From: JAFGAV01 sp041479055
Lineage (GTDB): Bacteria; Acidobacteriota; Aminicenantia; Aminicenantales; JAFGAV01
NCBI GenBank assembly: GCA_963702835.1
Contig: OY969762.1
Span: 992,001 to 1,056,000 of the forward strand
Direction: 5' to 3'
DNA length: 64,000 nt
Shown here: positions 44,626 to 53,421 of the stretch, one piece after another
Position numbering within the stretch: position 1 is the first letter of the stretch
Layout: every line of letters begins with the position of its first letter
Program-made: the position numbers and the translations under genes
The notes under the pieces: model-generated
Databases searched by the model: none
Told to the model about the DNA's origin: nothing
What the model saw: the letters and a program-made list of their open reading frames with translations, nothing else

Positions 44626-45102
44626 TCAGGACGACGGCTTTCGCCTCCTGGCCTTGAAAAAATCCTTCAAAACCTGTCCGCATTCCGAGCTCAAAATTCC
44701 TTTCCGAATCTCGGGCCGGTGGTTCATTTTAACAAAAGGGATGCGCCCGAGGGAAGAGACGGCCCCGGCTTGGGGGTCGGCCGCGCCGAAGACAATGCGG
44801 CTTACTCGAGCCTGGATGGCCGCCCCCAGGCACATGGCGCAGGGCTCGAGGCTGACGACCAGGTCGCATCCGGCCAAACGATGGTTGTTGAGCCGCTTGG
44901 CGGCCTGACGGAGGGCAACGATTTCGGCATGGGCCGAGGGGTCGCACCAGCCGACGGTCCGGTTAAAGCCTCGACCGATCACCTTCCCCTTGAGCACCAC
45001 CACCGCTCCCACGGGCACCTCTCCCCCATCCCGGGCCCGGCCTGCCTCCTGTAAGGCCAGCTTCATGAATTTCTCGAATTCAGCCACAACTTTTCGACTC
45101 AT
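44626..45102 (-). CDS. tadA: tRNA-specific adenosine deaminase
   Basis: Converts A34 of tRNA-Arg(ACG) to inosine. 158 residues with the cytidine-deaminase-like zinc site: H58-A-E60 (PSAHAE) and C88/C91 (EPCAMC), plus GRGFNRTVG and the C-terminal ECGQVLKDFF. It lies next to tRNA-Ser. The start codon is inside a 23-bp AT-rich dyad and there is no SD, so the message may be leaderless. Confidence 0.93.
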   Translation of the reverse strand: MSRKVVAEFEKFMKLALQEAGRARDGGEVPVGAVVVLKGKVIGRGFNRTVGWCDPSAHAEIVALRQAAKRLNNHRLAGCDLVVSLEPCAMCLGAAIQARVSRIVFGAADPQAGAVSSLGRIPFVKMNHRPEIRKGILSSECGQVLKDFFKARRRKPSS

Positions 45103-45121
45103 TTAAAATCATTTTAAATGA
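45099..45121. promoter_or_regulatory. AT-rich perfect dyad overlapping the tadA start
   Basis: Arms of 10 bp, TCATTTAAAA (45099-45108) and TTTTAAATGA (45112-45121), around a 3-nt centre. It contains the tadA ATG (45102-45100) and a -10-like TAAAAT on both strands (minus strand 45116-45111, 8 nt before the ATG). It may be a regulator site, or a symmetric promoter core serving tadA and thrC. Confidence 0.5.
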
Positions 45122-45198
45122 TTCAATATGAAACATCCATCTTTCCCTTCCCTCCTGCCCGTCCCCTTTTTTATTCATTTATGGTATAGGTGGGAGCC

Positions 45199-46404
45199 AT
45201 GGACATTGTCCAATGCCCGGGCTGTGGCCGGGAGAAAGAATGGGATGCCTTCGATCCTTTCTGCCCGGCCTGCCATGAACCGGCTCTGTTCAAGAAGCCT
45301 GACCAAAAGCGGCATTTTCACCTATCCCAGCCTTTGGCCCTGGCCAGCTATGCCGATTTCCTGCCCTTGTCTGGAGTGGACCCGGCCCTCAGCCTGGCTG
45401 AGGGAGACACTCCTCTGCTCCGGCTCACCCGTTTGAGCCGGGATCTGGGAGTCACGGTTTGGGCTAAAAATGAAAGCGTCAACCCCACTTGGAGCTTCAA
45501 GGACCGCGGCACGGCGGTGGCCGTTCAAAAGGCTGTGGCCGTGGGCCTGCGGAGGATCGGCACCGTCTCCACGGGCAACATGGCCGCCTCCACGGCCGCC
45601 TATGGCGCGCGGGCCGGGCTCAAAACCTTTGTTCTGATCAAGGAGGATACGGGTCCGGAGAAGATCCTCTCCGCGGCCGTTCATCATCCGGTTCTAGTGG
45701 CCGTCCGGGGCGACTACGGCGAGTTGTTCCGGCGCAGCTACGAGCTGGGCCGGAAATACGGCATCTTTTTCATGAACTCGGTGGACCCTTTGCGCATCGA
45801 GGGATACAAAATCACCGGGTTCGAGATTTTCAACCAATTGAGCAACCGGCCGCCGGATGTGCTGCTCGTCCCGCTGAGCTCGGGCGGTCATTTCATCGGC
45901 CTGGCCCGGGCCTTTGTGGACCTCCAGGAGGAAGGGCTGTTCAGCCATTTGCCTCTTCTGGTCGGCGTCCAGGCCGCAGGCTGTGCGCCGCTGGCCAAGG
46001 CCTTTGCCGAAGAAAAAAATACCTTTGAACGATTCCTCCACCCCACAACCCTGGCCCAATCCATCTCCAACCCCAACCCTCCCGGCGGGAACATTGTCCT
46101 TAAACTGGTCCGGAAATTGGGGGGAACCATCCTGGCCGTATCCGATGAGGAGATGCTTGAGGCGCAGCGGATTTTGGCCGAGAAGGAAGGCCTTTTCTGC
46201 CTGCCCGATTCGGCCGTGGTTCTGGCCGGCCTCCTCAAGCTCCAGGAGATGACCCCCCTCCGGGCTGTGGACAACGCCGTCCTGGTGATTACCGGCTCGG
46301 GGTTGAAGAACCTCCACGTCTTCGACTCCGCCCCGCCGGCCGTGACCCGTATCGGGCTGGACGAGCTGGGCGACACCCTGGCCTCCTTCCTGGAAGAGCC
46401 ATAA
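45199..46404 (+). CDS. thrC: Threonine synthase
   Basis: PLP enzyme turning O-phosphohomoserine into threonine. 401 residues. A zinc-ribbon-like N terminus has C6, C9, C22 and C25 (CPGCG, CPAC). The PLP lysine is K101 in WSFKDRG, then STGNMAASTAAYGARAG and the phosphate loop SSGGHF, with TGSGLKN late. ATG 45199 is preferred over GTG 45190, since GGTGGGAG is then the SD. Together with hom this supplies threonine. Confidence 0.88.
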   Translation: MDIVQCPGCGREKEWDAFDPFCPACHEPALFKKPDQKRHFHLSQPLALASYADFLPLSGVDPALSLAEGDTPLLRLTRLSRDLGVTVWAKNESVNPTWSFKDRGTAVAVQKAVAVGLRRIGTVSTGNMAASTAAYGARAGLKTFVLIKEDTGPEKILSAAVHHPVLVAVRGDYGELFRRSYELGRKYGIFFMNSVDPLRIEGYKITGFEIFNQLSNRPPDVLLVPLSSGGHFIGLARAFVDLQEEGLFSHLPLLVGVQAAGCAPLAKAFAEEKNTFERFLHPTTLAQSISNPNPPGGNIVLKLVRKLGGTILAVSDEEMLEAQRILAEKEGLFCLPDSAVVLAGLLKLQEMTPLRAVDNAVLVITGSGLKNLHVFDSAPPAVTRIGLDELGDTLASFLEEP

Positions 46405-46406
46405 AG

Positions 46407-46437
46407 TTGGATTAGGTCCTGTCATCTGTGCTATGAT
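46407..46437 (+). promoter_or_regulatory. Candidate promoter of hflKC
   Basis: TTGGAT (46407-46412) and TATGAT (46432-46437) with a 19-nt spacer; the TGC just before the -10 makes it an extended -10 element. AAGGAG precedes the hflK ATG. Confidence 0.45.
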
Positions 46438-46469
46438 GAATTGACTTTTTTTGAAGCAAGGAGATTTGT

Positions 46470-47447
46470 ATGCCTCAAAATCTTCCGCCTAGACCGGTCT
46501 TCCTTCCCAAAGTGAGCGCCTCCGTCGCCAAGCTGCTGCTGGCGGCGGTCGTCCTGCTTATCCTCATGGTGGGCTCGGTTTACACCATCAGCCCCGAGGA
46601 GGTGGGCGTCATCCAACGATTCGGGAAGTTTGTCCGGACCAGTGAACCCGGACTTCACTTCAAGCTGCCCCTGGGCATGGAGACGCTGACCAAAGTTCCC
46701 GTCCAGCGCCAGCTCAAGGAGGAGTTCGGCTTTCGAACGGTCAAGCCCGGCGTCAACACCGAATACCGGGTCACGCCCGAGTCGCTGGAGGAAGCCGTCA
46801 TGCTCACCGGCGACCTTAACGTCCTGGTCGTGGAATGGATCGTCCAGTACAAGATCAAGGACCCCTACAAATACCTGTTCAAAATGAGGAACGCCCAGGA
46901 GACATTCCGCGACATGAATGAGGCGGTGGTGCGCAAAGTTGTAGGAGACAACTCGGTGGACGAAGTGCTGACCACCGGCCGGGCCCGGATTGCCAATGAG
47001 GCCAAGGAGCGGCTGCAGCAGATGTGCAACGCCTACGAAATCGGCATCGAGGTCAGCCAGCTCCTTTTCCAGGACATCAACCCGCCCGACCTGGTCAAGC
47101 CCTCTTTCAACGAAGTCAACCAGTCTCTCCAGGAGAAGGAGCGGAAGATCAACGAAGCCTGGTCGGAGTACAACCAGGAGATACCCAAGGCCACGGGCGA
47201 GGCGGAGCAGACCATCCGGGGGGCCGAGGGCTACGCCATGGAGCGGGTCAACAATGCCCAGGGCGATGCCAGCCGTTTCAGCGCCGTGTACCGGGAGTAT
47301 GTCAAAGCTCCCCAGGTCACCCGCCGGCGCCTCTACCTGGAGACGATGACTGAAATCCTGCCCCGTCTGACCAAGAAGATCATCTTCGACGAGATACAGA
47401 AGAACATGATGCCCCTGCTGAACCTAGGCGAGGAGGTGAAGAAATGA
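46470..47447 (+). CDS. hflK: HflK, SPFH-domain membrane protease modulator
   Basis: 325 residues: one membrane span (about 20-41), then an SPFH/band-7 domain (EEVGVIQRFGKF, PGLHFKLPLGMETL, RVGDNSVDEVLT-like VVGDNSVDEVLTTG) and a coiled coil (about 220-270). It works with HflC in the complex around the FtsH protease. Good SD (AAGGAGATTTGT). hflC overlaps by ATGA. FtsH itself is not in the window. Confidence 0.92.
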   Translation: MPQNLPPRPVFLPKVSASVAKLLLAAVVLLILMVGSVYTISPEEVGVIQRFGKFVRTSEPGLHFKLPLGMETLTKVPVQRQLKEEFGFRTVKPGVNTEYRVTPESLEEAVMLTGDLNVLVVEWIVQYKIKDPYKYLFKMRNAQETFRDMNEAVVRKVVGDNSVDEVLTTGRARIANEAKERLQQMCNAYEIGIEVSQLLFQDINPPDLVKPSFNEVNQSLQEKERKINEAWSEYNQEIPKATGEAEQTIRGAEGYAMERVNNAQGDASRFSAVYREYVKAPQVTRRRLYLETMTEILPRLTKKIIFDEIQKNMMPLLNLGEEVKK

Positions 47448-48391
47448 TCCCCCGGCTCAAGACCATACTCCTCATCGTTCTGATCGTGATTGTCCTCCTG
47501 GTCGTATCCGGACTATTCTACATCGTCACCGAGACCAACCAGGTCATCATCACCCAGTTCGGCAAGCCGATGGGCAGGGCCGTGACCCAGCCCGGCATCC
47601 ACCTCAAGGTCCCCCTCATCCAAAAGGCCAACTATTTCGAGAAACGCTGGCTGGAGTGGGACGGCGACCCCAACCAAATCCCGACCAAGGACAAGAAATA
47701 CATCTGGGTGAACACTTACGCCCGCTGGCGGATCAGCAACCCGCTGGTTTTCTTCCAGAGGGTCAGGGACGAACGGGGCGCCCATTCCCGGCTGGACGAC
47801 ATCATCGACGGTGAGACGCGGAATGTGGTGGCCGACTTCGACTTGATCGAGATCGTCCGGTCCTCGAACCGGCCCTTCGAGCAGACCGAGGAGTCGGCCA
47901 TCCTGGAAAGAGTGGGAGAGCTCGGCCTGGTGACTTCGGGCCGGCAAAAGATGGCCCGCGTTATCCTCCAGCTGTCGCAGGCCATCATGCCCGAGTTCGG
48001 CATCGAGCTGCGCGACGTCCAGATCAAGCGGGTTAACTACGTCGAGGAGGTCCAGCAGAAAGTCTTCGACCGGATGATCGCCGAGCGGCAGCGCATCGCC
48101 TCCAAGTACCGCAGCGAGGGCGACGGGAAAAGCGCCGAGATCAGAGGCCAGAAAGAGAAGGAGCTGAAACGGATCCAGTCCGGGGCCTATAAAACGGCCC
48201 AGGAGATCAAGGGCAAGGCCGACGCCGAAGCCACGCGCATCTACGCCCAGGCCTACAGCCCTGACCCGGAATTCTACCAGTTTTGGAAGACCCTGGACAC
48301 CTACCGGGCCACCCTGGACACCAACACCTGGCTCATCCTGTCCACGGACAGCGAATTCCTGAAATACCTGAAAAGCATCAGCCCCCGCTAG
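47444..48391 (+). CDS. hflC: HflC, SPFH-domain membrane protease modulator
   Basis: 315 residues: N-terminal span (about 5-28), SPFH domain (ETNQVIITQFGKP, GIHLKVPLIQKANYFEKR, YARWRISNPLVFFQRV), a coiled coil with MIAERQRIASKYRSEGDGKSAEIRGQKE, and a C-terminal SDSEFLKYLK typical of HflC. Partner of HflK from the overlapping gene; together they form a large cage on the periplasmic face around FtsH. Confidence 0.92.
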   Translation: MIPRLKTILLIVLIVIVLLVVSGLFYIVTETNQVIITQFGKPMGRAVTQPGIHLKVPLIQKANYFEKRWLEWDGDPNQIPTKDKKYIWVNTYARWRISNPLVFFQRVRDERGAHSRLDDIIDGETRNVVADFDLIEIVRSSNRPFEQTEESAILERVGELGLVTSGRQKMARVILQLSQAIMPEFGIELRDVQIKRVNYVEEVQQKVFDRMIAERQRIASKYRSEGDGKSAEIRGQKEKELKRIQSGAYKTAQEIKGKADAEATRIYAQAYSPDPEFYQFWKTLDTYRATLDTNTWLILSTDSEFLKYLKSISPR

Positions 48392-48403
48392 GCCGGCCGC
48401 GCT

Positions 48404-49486
48404 TCACAGAAGCTCGAGCAATCGGCGCCGGTTGGCGAAGAGGGCCGGCGTGCCGCCGGTGTGGAAGAAAACGACCGCTTTATCCGGCCGAAAGAAACCC
48501 TTCCGGGCCAGGTCCTGCAGGCCGACCATGGCCTTGGCCGTATAGACCGGGTCGAGAACGATTCCCTCGGCCTTGAAAACCTCGGACAGAGTGCGGGCCA
48601 CCGCCCGGTCCACGATCCCGTAGCCTTCGCCCAGGTAATCATCCAGAACTATAACGTCTTCCGGGCTCACCACCTGCCCCAAGCCCAGGGCTTCTTCGGT
48701 CCGCCGACAGATGTCGAGCACTAGCCGGCCGAACGAGGTCTTTTCCTCGGAGACGCTAATGCCGATGACCCGGGTCTCGAGCCCCAAGGCCTTAGCCCCC
48801 ACCACGAGCCCGGCCTGAGTGCCGCCCGAGCCCGTGGCCTGGACCACGGCGCCGACCTGGAGACCCAGGGCCTCCGCCTGCTCCACCAGTTCCACCAGGG
48901 CCCGCACGTATGACAGGGCGCCCAGGGGGAGGCTCATCGAGCCGGCCGGCATCGAGCCGCCCACGGGCACCAGATAGGGTTTCCTCCCTTTGCCCCGTAC
49001 CTCTTCGGCCACCGCTTCAAGATGGCTCAGCCCTGTTTCCAAACTGACCGATTTCCCCCGGGCCGCTTCATGAATGCGCACCTCCGCGCCCAGCAGTCGG
49101 TCGAGGAGGAGGTTCCCGTCCGATTCCTCGGGCAGGTCGTAGGTCTTGAACAGGACAAGGATCGGTTCAACCCCGAACATGCGGGCGGCCGCAGACATCT
49201 GCACGCACCAGTTGGATTGAAGGCTGGCCCAGGTGATAACGGTGTCGGCCTTCTGGCCGAGGATGTCCGCCAGGATGTACTCCATCTTGCGCGACTTGTT
49301 CCCGCCGAAAGCGAGGCCGGTCAGGTCTTCCCTCTTCATCCAGATTTCCGGCCCGCCCCATAGAGCGGTCAGTTTGTTCATTTTCTGCACAGGAGTCGGC
49401 CCCTGAATCAAAGGCTGACGGGGGAAACGGGAAATCTGGTTTTTCAATCGGCGAACAGCTGATGCCGACAAATGACCTTTCTTCAA
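48404..49486 (-). CDS. PLP-dependent D-cysteine desulfhydrase / ACC deaminase family protein
   Basis: 360 residues of the fold type II family. The PLP Lys is K64 in AFGGNKSRKMEYI, then SLQSNWCVQMSAAARMFG, the phosphate loop ATGSGGTQAGL and HTGGTPALF. Relatives cleave D-cysteine to pyruvate, sulfide and ammonia, or L-cysteate-like substrates, or 1-aminocyclopropane-1-carboxylate; sequence alone does not decide. TTG start with AGGAGGAGC close upstream. It is 26 nt after the GH3 lipoprotein gene. Confidence 0.82.
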   Translation of the reverse strand: MKKGHLSASAVRRLKNQISRFPRQPLIQGPTPVQKMNKLTALWGGPEIWMKREDLTGLAFGGNKSRKMEYILADILGQKADTVITWASLQSNWCVQMSAAARMFGVEPILVLFKTYDLPEESDGNLLLDRLLGAEVRIHEAARGKSVSLETGLSHLEAVAEEVRGKGRKPYLVPVGGSMPAGSMSLPLGALSYVRALVELVEQAEALGLQVGAVVQATGSGGTQAGLVVGAKALGLETRVIGISVSEEKTSFGRLVLDICRRTEEALGLGQVVSPEDVIVLDDYLGEGYGIVDRAVARTLSEVFKAEGIVLDPVYTAKAMVGLQDLARKGFFRPDKAVVFFHTGGTPALFANRRRLLELL

Positions 49487-49512
49487 AAAAGCTCCTCCTC
49501 TCCCAGCCCCGC

Positions 49513-51279
49513 CTATCGGGGCCTGGCGGCCAGCAACAGGCCGTGCCCCCGCTCATAAAGCCCCGGCAGAGAAACAGAAAGCCTGCCCTTGATGTCAAAC
49601 TCACCGAACAGCGCCCCGGCCGCCGCTTGCTGAGATTCATCGGAATCCTTATAAGCGCACAGATAGCAGGGAACCTCCGGGAATTCCTGGAGGAAATAGG
49701 GGCTGCCGAAGGACACCACCACCAGATTTTTCTGGACGGCGGCAAGGTCCTTGACCGCTTGGACATGAGCCGGGTTGAGGCCCACCGTGCCTTTCCGGTC
49801 GCGCAGGTTGGAAAAGAGCGCCACCAGGGCCGCTCCAGCCTGCTTGGCCTTCTCCAGGCCGGCCTCGATTTCGCTGGAGCCGGTGTGGGCATCGGCATAA
49901 AAAGAGACCGCCTCCGGCCGGCGCTTCCTGATTTCCTGGACAAACATCCGGCCGGCGAAGTAATCGTCCTCATCGCTGCTCAAGCTGAGGACGGCAATTT
50001 TCCGGAGGTCCTCGGCCAGGGGCAGGACCGCCCCTTCGTTCTTGACCAGGGTCAAGGAATCATGAAAAGCCCGGGCCGCCCAGCGGCGATTGTCCGGGGA
50101 GCCGATGATCTCGGGAAGGCGCTCCAGGACCACCAGCTTCTGCCGGGGAAGGCCCAGGCGGGCTTTGATGTCGAGTATCCGCCGGACGGAGGCGTTGATC
50201 CGCTTCTCGGAAATTCGGCCGGAGCGGACGGCTTCCACCAGAGCCCGGCCCGCCTCCTGCGGTTGTGGAGAAAGAAGAACCATGTCCACACCGGCCTCCA
50301 CCGCCCTGACCGCCGCCTCCCCGGCCGGCAGGAGCGTGGTGATCCCGCCCATGTCCATGGCGTCTGAGATAATCAGCCCTTGAAAACCCAGCTGCTTCCT
50401 TAGAATATCAATCAGGATGACCGGGGAAAGGGTGGCCGGCTGTCCGGCCGTCGGGTCGAGGGCCGGAACAGCCAGATGCCCGGTCATAATGGACAACACG
50501 CCGGCTTCCACCAAGCGTCGGAAAGGATAGAGCTCGACCTTTTCCAGACGCTCGCGGTCCCCCTGGATGACGGCCAGGTTGAGATGAGTATCAATGTCGG
50601 TGTCGCCGTGACCCGGATAGTGCTTGGCCGTGGCCAGCATGCCGTTCTGCTGGCAGCCCAGCAGAAAAGCCCGGGTCAGCCGGGCCACCTGCTCGGGGTC
50701 CTCGCCGACGGACCGGGTGTTGATGATGGGATTTTGGGGGTTGATATTGACGTCGGCCACGGGGGCCAGGGCCTGATGGATGCCCATGGCCCGGCCCTCG
50801 ACGGCCGTGATCCGGCCCATCTGGAAGGCCAGCTCTTCGGAGTCTGCGGCGCCGATGGCCATGAGCGGCGGGAAGAGGGTGGCCCCCTCCACCCGGTTGG
50901 CCGCCCCTCTTTCAAAATCCGAAGAGACCAGGAGCGGCACCGTGGCCAGTTTTTGGAGATGGTTGACCAGCCAGGCCGTCTCCATGACCTGTCCGGCGAA
51001 AACGGTCAGGCCGCCGACCTTCAAGCGGGTCACCAGGGAATCGAGGTTCTGGAGAGACTCGCTCTCCGTGTTGAGGAAGCTCCCCGGTGCGCGCACGACG
51101 AGCATCTGCCCGACTTTTTCCTCCAGGGTCAGGCGCCACAGGGTCTGGGCCGCCCAGCGAAGGTCGGAGGGCGTAGGGCTAAGATCCATCTTGACCATTT
51201 CCGGTGCGCATCCCGCGGCCAGGACTAGGGCCAGGGCCAAGGCCGTGGCGGAAACGGCCCTCGGCTTCAGTCCGGGCAT
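49513..51279 (-). CDS. Glycoside hydrolase family 3 lipoprotein (NagZ-like)
   Basis: 588 residues with a lipobox (VLAAGC, Cys24), so anchored to the envelope. GH3 barrel (about 45-365): FERGAANRVEG, the His-Asp catalytic loop KHYPGHGDTDIDTH, and the nucleophile Asp in IISDAMDM. A C-terminal alpha/beta domain (about 390-588) follows. The KHFPGHG-type loop marks beta-N-acetylglucosaminidases such as NagZ, which recycle peptidoglycan, although those are cytosolic. Just after apt (5-nt gap), likely cotranscribed. Confidence 0.88.
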   Translation of the reverse strand: MPGLKPRAVSATALALALVLAAGCAPEMVKMDLSPTPSDLRWAAQTLWRLTLEEKVGQMLVVRAPGSFLNTESESLQNLDSLVTRLKVGGLTVFAGQVMETAWLVNHLQKLATVPLLVSSDFERGAANRVEGATLFPPLMAIGAADSEELAFQMGRITAVEGRAMGIHQALAPVADVNINPQNPIINTRSVGEDPEQVARLTRAFLLGCQQNGMLATAKHYPGHGDTDIDTHLNLAVIQGDRERLEKVELYPFRRLVEAGVLSIMTGHLAVPALDPTAGQPATLSPVILIDILRKQLGFQGLIISDAMDMGGITTLLPAGEAAVRAVEAGVDMVLLSPQPQEAGRALVEAVRSGRISEKRINASVRRILDIKARLGLPRQKLVVLERLPEIIGSPDNRRWAARAFHDSLTLVKNEGAVLPLAEDLRKIAVLSLSSDEDDYFAGRMFVQEIRKRRPEAVSFYADAHTGSSEIEAGLEKAKQAGAALVALFSNLRDRKGTVGLNPAHVQAVKDLAAVQKNLVVVSFGSPYFLQEFPEVPCYLCAYKDSDESQQAAAGALFGEFDIKGRLSVSLPGLYERGHGLLLAARPR

Positions 51280-51284
51280 GAGGA

Positions 51285-51818
51285 TTAGGAGTCCAGACGG
51301 ACCAGGCTGAAGACATCCACCTGGGGATGGGCTTTGCGGATGGCTTCCACGCCTTTAAGAAAGCCGAGCTCGACCAAGACCCCGAAGCCCACCACCCGGC
51401 CCTTGAGCTTCTGGACTAGGTTGATGGCGCTGATGGAGGACGAGCCGGTGGCGATCAGGTCGTCGATGATCACAACGCGCTGGCCGGGCTTGACCGCATC
51501 GGCATGCATCTCAAAGAATTCCACGGCGTATTCGTTGGGGGCCTGAACGAAGACCGTCCGACGTGGGAGCTTGCCTTTTTTTCGGATGACAGCCATGCCC
51601 AGGCCCAGCTTATGGGCCACGGGTGCGGCGAACAGGAACCCGCGAGACTCGATGCCGACGATGAGATGGGGCCTCTTTTCCTTGGCCCAGGCGGCCAGCT
51701 TATTGATGACTTTTTTGAAACTGGCGCCGTCCAGGACGACCGGAGTGATGTCCTTGAACCCGATGCCCGGCTTGGGGAAATCCTTGACTTCACAGATCTT
51801 GTCCTTGATGTCCTTCAT
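51285..51818 (-). CDS. apt: Adenine phosphoribosyltransferase
   Basis: Makes AMP from adenine and PRPP. 177 residues with KDFPKPGIGFKDITP, GIESRGFLFAAPVA, KKGKLPRRT and the PRPP motif VVIIDDLIATGSS. I use ATG 51818; the GTG at 51824 abuts the -10 box and could not be in the message. A strong promoter lies 6 nt upstream, with no SD. A purine permease gene lies 1.5 kb away. Confidence 0.93.
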   Translation of the reverse strand: MKDIKDKICEVKDFPKPGIGFKDITPVVLDGASFKKVINKLAAWAKEKRPHLIVGIESRGFLFAAPVAHKLGLGMAVIRKKGKLPRRTVFVQAPNEYAVEFFEMHADAVKPGQRVVIIDDLIATGSSSISAINLVQKLKGRVVGFGVLVELGFLKGVEAIRKAHPQVDVFSLVRLDS

Positions 51819-51824
51819 GCTCAC

Positions 51825-51853
51825 ATTAAATCGATCTGCGGCCGGGTTGTCAA
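51825..51853 (-). promoter_or_regulatory. Promoter of apt, leaderless geometry
   Basis: Minus-strand TTGACA (51853-51848) and TTTAAT (51830-51825), spacer 17 nt. The ATG (51818) begins 6 nt after the -10 box, so transcription should start on or next to the A of the start codon. Confidence 0.7.
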
Positions 51854-51883
51854 TTAAAAAAGAGATTCTTCATGCTAAAGTGC

Positions 51884-51911
51884 TTGACTTATTCATGCTG
51901 AAAAAGATATT
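51884..51911 (+). promoter_or_regulatory. Promoter of the membrane-protein gene, leaderless geometry
   Basis: TTGACT (51884-51889) and GATATT (51906-51911), spacer 16 nt; the ATG at 51921 is 9 nt downstream and there is no SD. Divergent from the apt promoter. Confidence 0.55.
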
Positions 51912-51920
51912 CCAGTAAAC

Positions 51921-52718
51921 ATGGATTCAGCCTTTTTCCTGAAGCTTGCCCTGAGCTTCCTGATCGGCAGCGCCTGGGTCACTCTGAGCACTCTGGCCGC
52001 AGAAAAATATGGAAGCATCCTCGGGGGCCTCATCGCCGGCCTGCCCTCCACGGTCGTGGTGGCGCTGCTTTTCATCGGGCTCAGCCAGTCTCCCCTGGCC
52101 GCATCGGCGGCCACCACGGTCATCCCCCTGACTCAGGGTATAAACGGTATTTTCCTGGTGGCTTACCTTATCTGGGTCAGGAAGGGCCTGGCGGCCGGCC
52201 TGCTGGGGGCCCTAGCCGTCTGGGCTGTTCAAGCCTCCCTGCTCTTGGTCATAGGCCTGAAATCTTTTATGATCTCCCTGGCCGGCTGGCTGGTGCTGGC
52301 GGCCGGCTGTATCTTGATCGTTGAAAAAGCCATGAACATCCCTTCCCGGAAAGGGATCAAGATCCGGCATACGAGCTCTCAGATCATCCTCCGCGCCCTG
52401 TTCGGAGGAACGGTCATTGCTTTCGCCGTGCTTATGGCCAAGGTGGGAGGACCTTCCTTCGGCGGGGTCTTTTCGACCTTCCCGGCCATGTTTCTCTCCA
52501 CGCTCATCATCACCTACCATGACGGCGGAGCCGATTTCTCGCGGGCCGTGGCTAAATCCTTGATGATCAGCGGCGAGGTCAATATCGTCCTCTATGCCGT
52601 ATTGGCCAGGTTTCTGTTTAAAGCCTGGGGGCTGGCCCTGGGCACGTCGGTCTCTCTTATGGTTTGCCTGGGCTCCGGATATCTGCTCTATCTCTACCTG
52701 AAAAGCAGACTCAATTAA
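51921..52718 (+). CDS. Multi-pass membrane protein with internal repeat, function unknown
   Basis: 265 residues with about eight hydrophobic segments. Two similar segments mark an internal duplication: GGLIAGLPSTVVVALLFIG (about 35-53) and GGVFSTFPAMFLSTLII (about 185-201). Such inverted-repeat proteins are often small-solute transporters, but I do not recognise the family with confidence. A soluble loop (about 138-155) is basic. It is divergent from apt and lies 1 nt before thiE, so likely one operon with it. Confidence 0.65.
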   Translation: MDSAFFLKLALSFLIGSAWVTLSTLAAEKYGSILGGLIAGLPSTVVVALLFIGLSQSPLAASAATTVIPLTQGINGIFLVAYLIWVRKGLAAGLLGALAVWAVQASLLLVIGLKSFMISLAGWLVLAAGCILIVEKAMNIPSRKGIKIRHTSSQIILRALFGGTVIAFAVLMAKVGGPSFGGVFSTFPAMFLSTLIITYHDGGADFSRAVAKSLMISGEVNIVLYAVLARFLFKAWGLALGTSVSLMVCLGSGYLLYLYLKSRLN

Positions 52719-52719
52719 A

Positions 52720-53421
52720 ATGCGGGAAAAAATCTCCTGGACCCTTTGTCTGGTGGCGGACGCGGAGAGCGCCGGGGGGCGGGACCTCATTCAGATTATC
52801 GGCGAGGCAGCAGCCGGGGGCGTGACCCTGGTCCAACTCCGGGCCAAAAAGCTCTCGGCTTCGGCTTTCCTGGATCTCGGCCTGGAAGCGGCTTCGCTCC
52901 TCCGTAAGAAAAAAATTCCGCTGATCATTAACGACCGTCCCGATATCGCCTTGGCTTGCGGCGCGGCCGGGGTCCACCTGGGCCAGGAGGACCTACCCCT
53001 GGCCGCCGTCCGCCGAATATTGGGAAAAGATAGGCTCATCGGGCTCAGCGTGTCCAGCCTCAAGGAAGCCCGAAAAGCTGAAAAAGGTGGCGCGGATTAT
53101 GTCGGCCTGGGGCCTGTTTTCCCCACTCCGACTAAAGACACTCCCCTCACCCCGTTGGGCTTGCGGGGCGTCAGGGACATCTGCTCCCGCCTCTCGATCC
53201 CGGTTCTGGCCATCGGCGGCATCACTCGGGACAATGCCCCGCAGGTCATGGGGGCCGGCGCGGACGGCATCGCCGTCGTCTCGGCCATCCTGGGCGCCAA
53301 AAATATCTTTAAAGCAACTCGGGAACTTAAGTCAGCGGTTTCAATCAGTGCGGCAGCCCGAAGACAAAATAGACCAGGCAGAGAAGGGCCAGGACGATCG
53401 AGCCGGCCCGCAACTCCTTGA
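52720..53421 (+). CDS. thiE: Thiamine-phosphate synthase
   Basis: Joins HMP-pyrophosphate and thiazole phosphate to thiamine phosphate. 233 residues: VTLVQLRAKKLSA, IINDRPDIALACGAAGVHLGQEDL, IGLSVSSLKEA, DYVGLGPVFPTPTK, and AIGGITRDNAPQVMGAGADGIAVVSAI. The last 25 residues are a basic tail beyond the usual family end and overlap the permease gene on the other strand. Confidence 0.92.
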   Translation: MREKISWTLCLVADAESAGGRDLIQIIGEAAAGGVTLVQLRAKKLSASAFLDLGLEAASLLRKKKIPLIINDRPDIALACGAAGVHLGQEDLPLAAVRRILGKDRLIGLSVSSLKEARKAEKGGADYVGLGPVFPTPTKDTPLTPLGLRGVRDICSRLSIPVLAIGGITRDNAPQVMGAGADGIAVVSAILGAKNIFKATRELKSAVSISAAARRQNRPGREGPGRSSRPATP

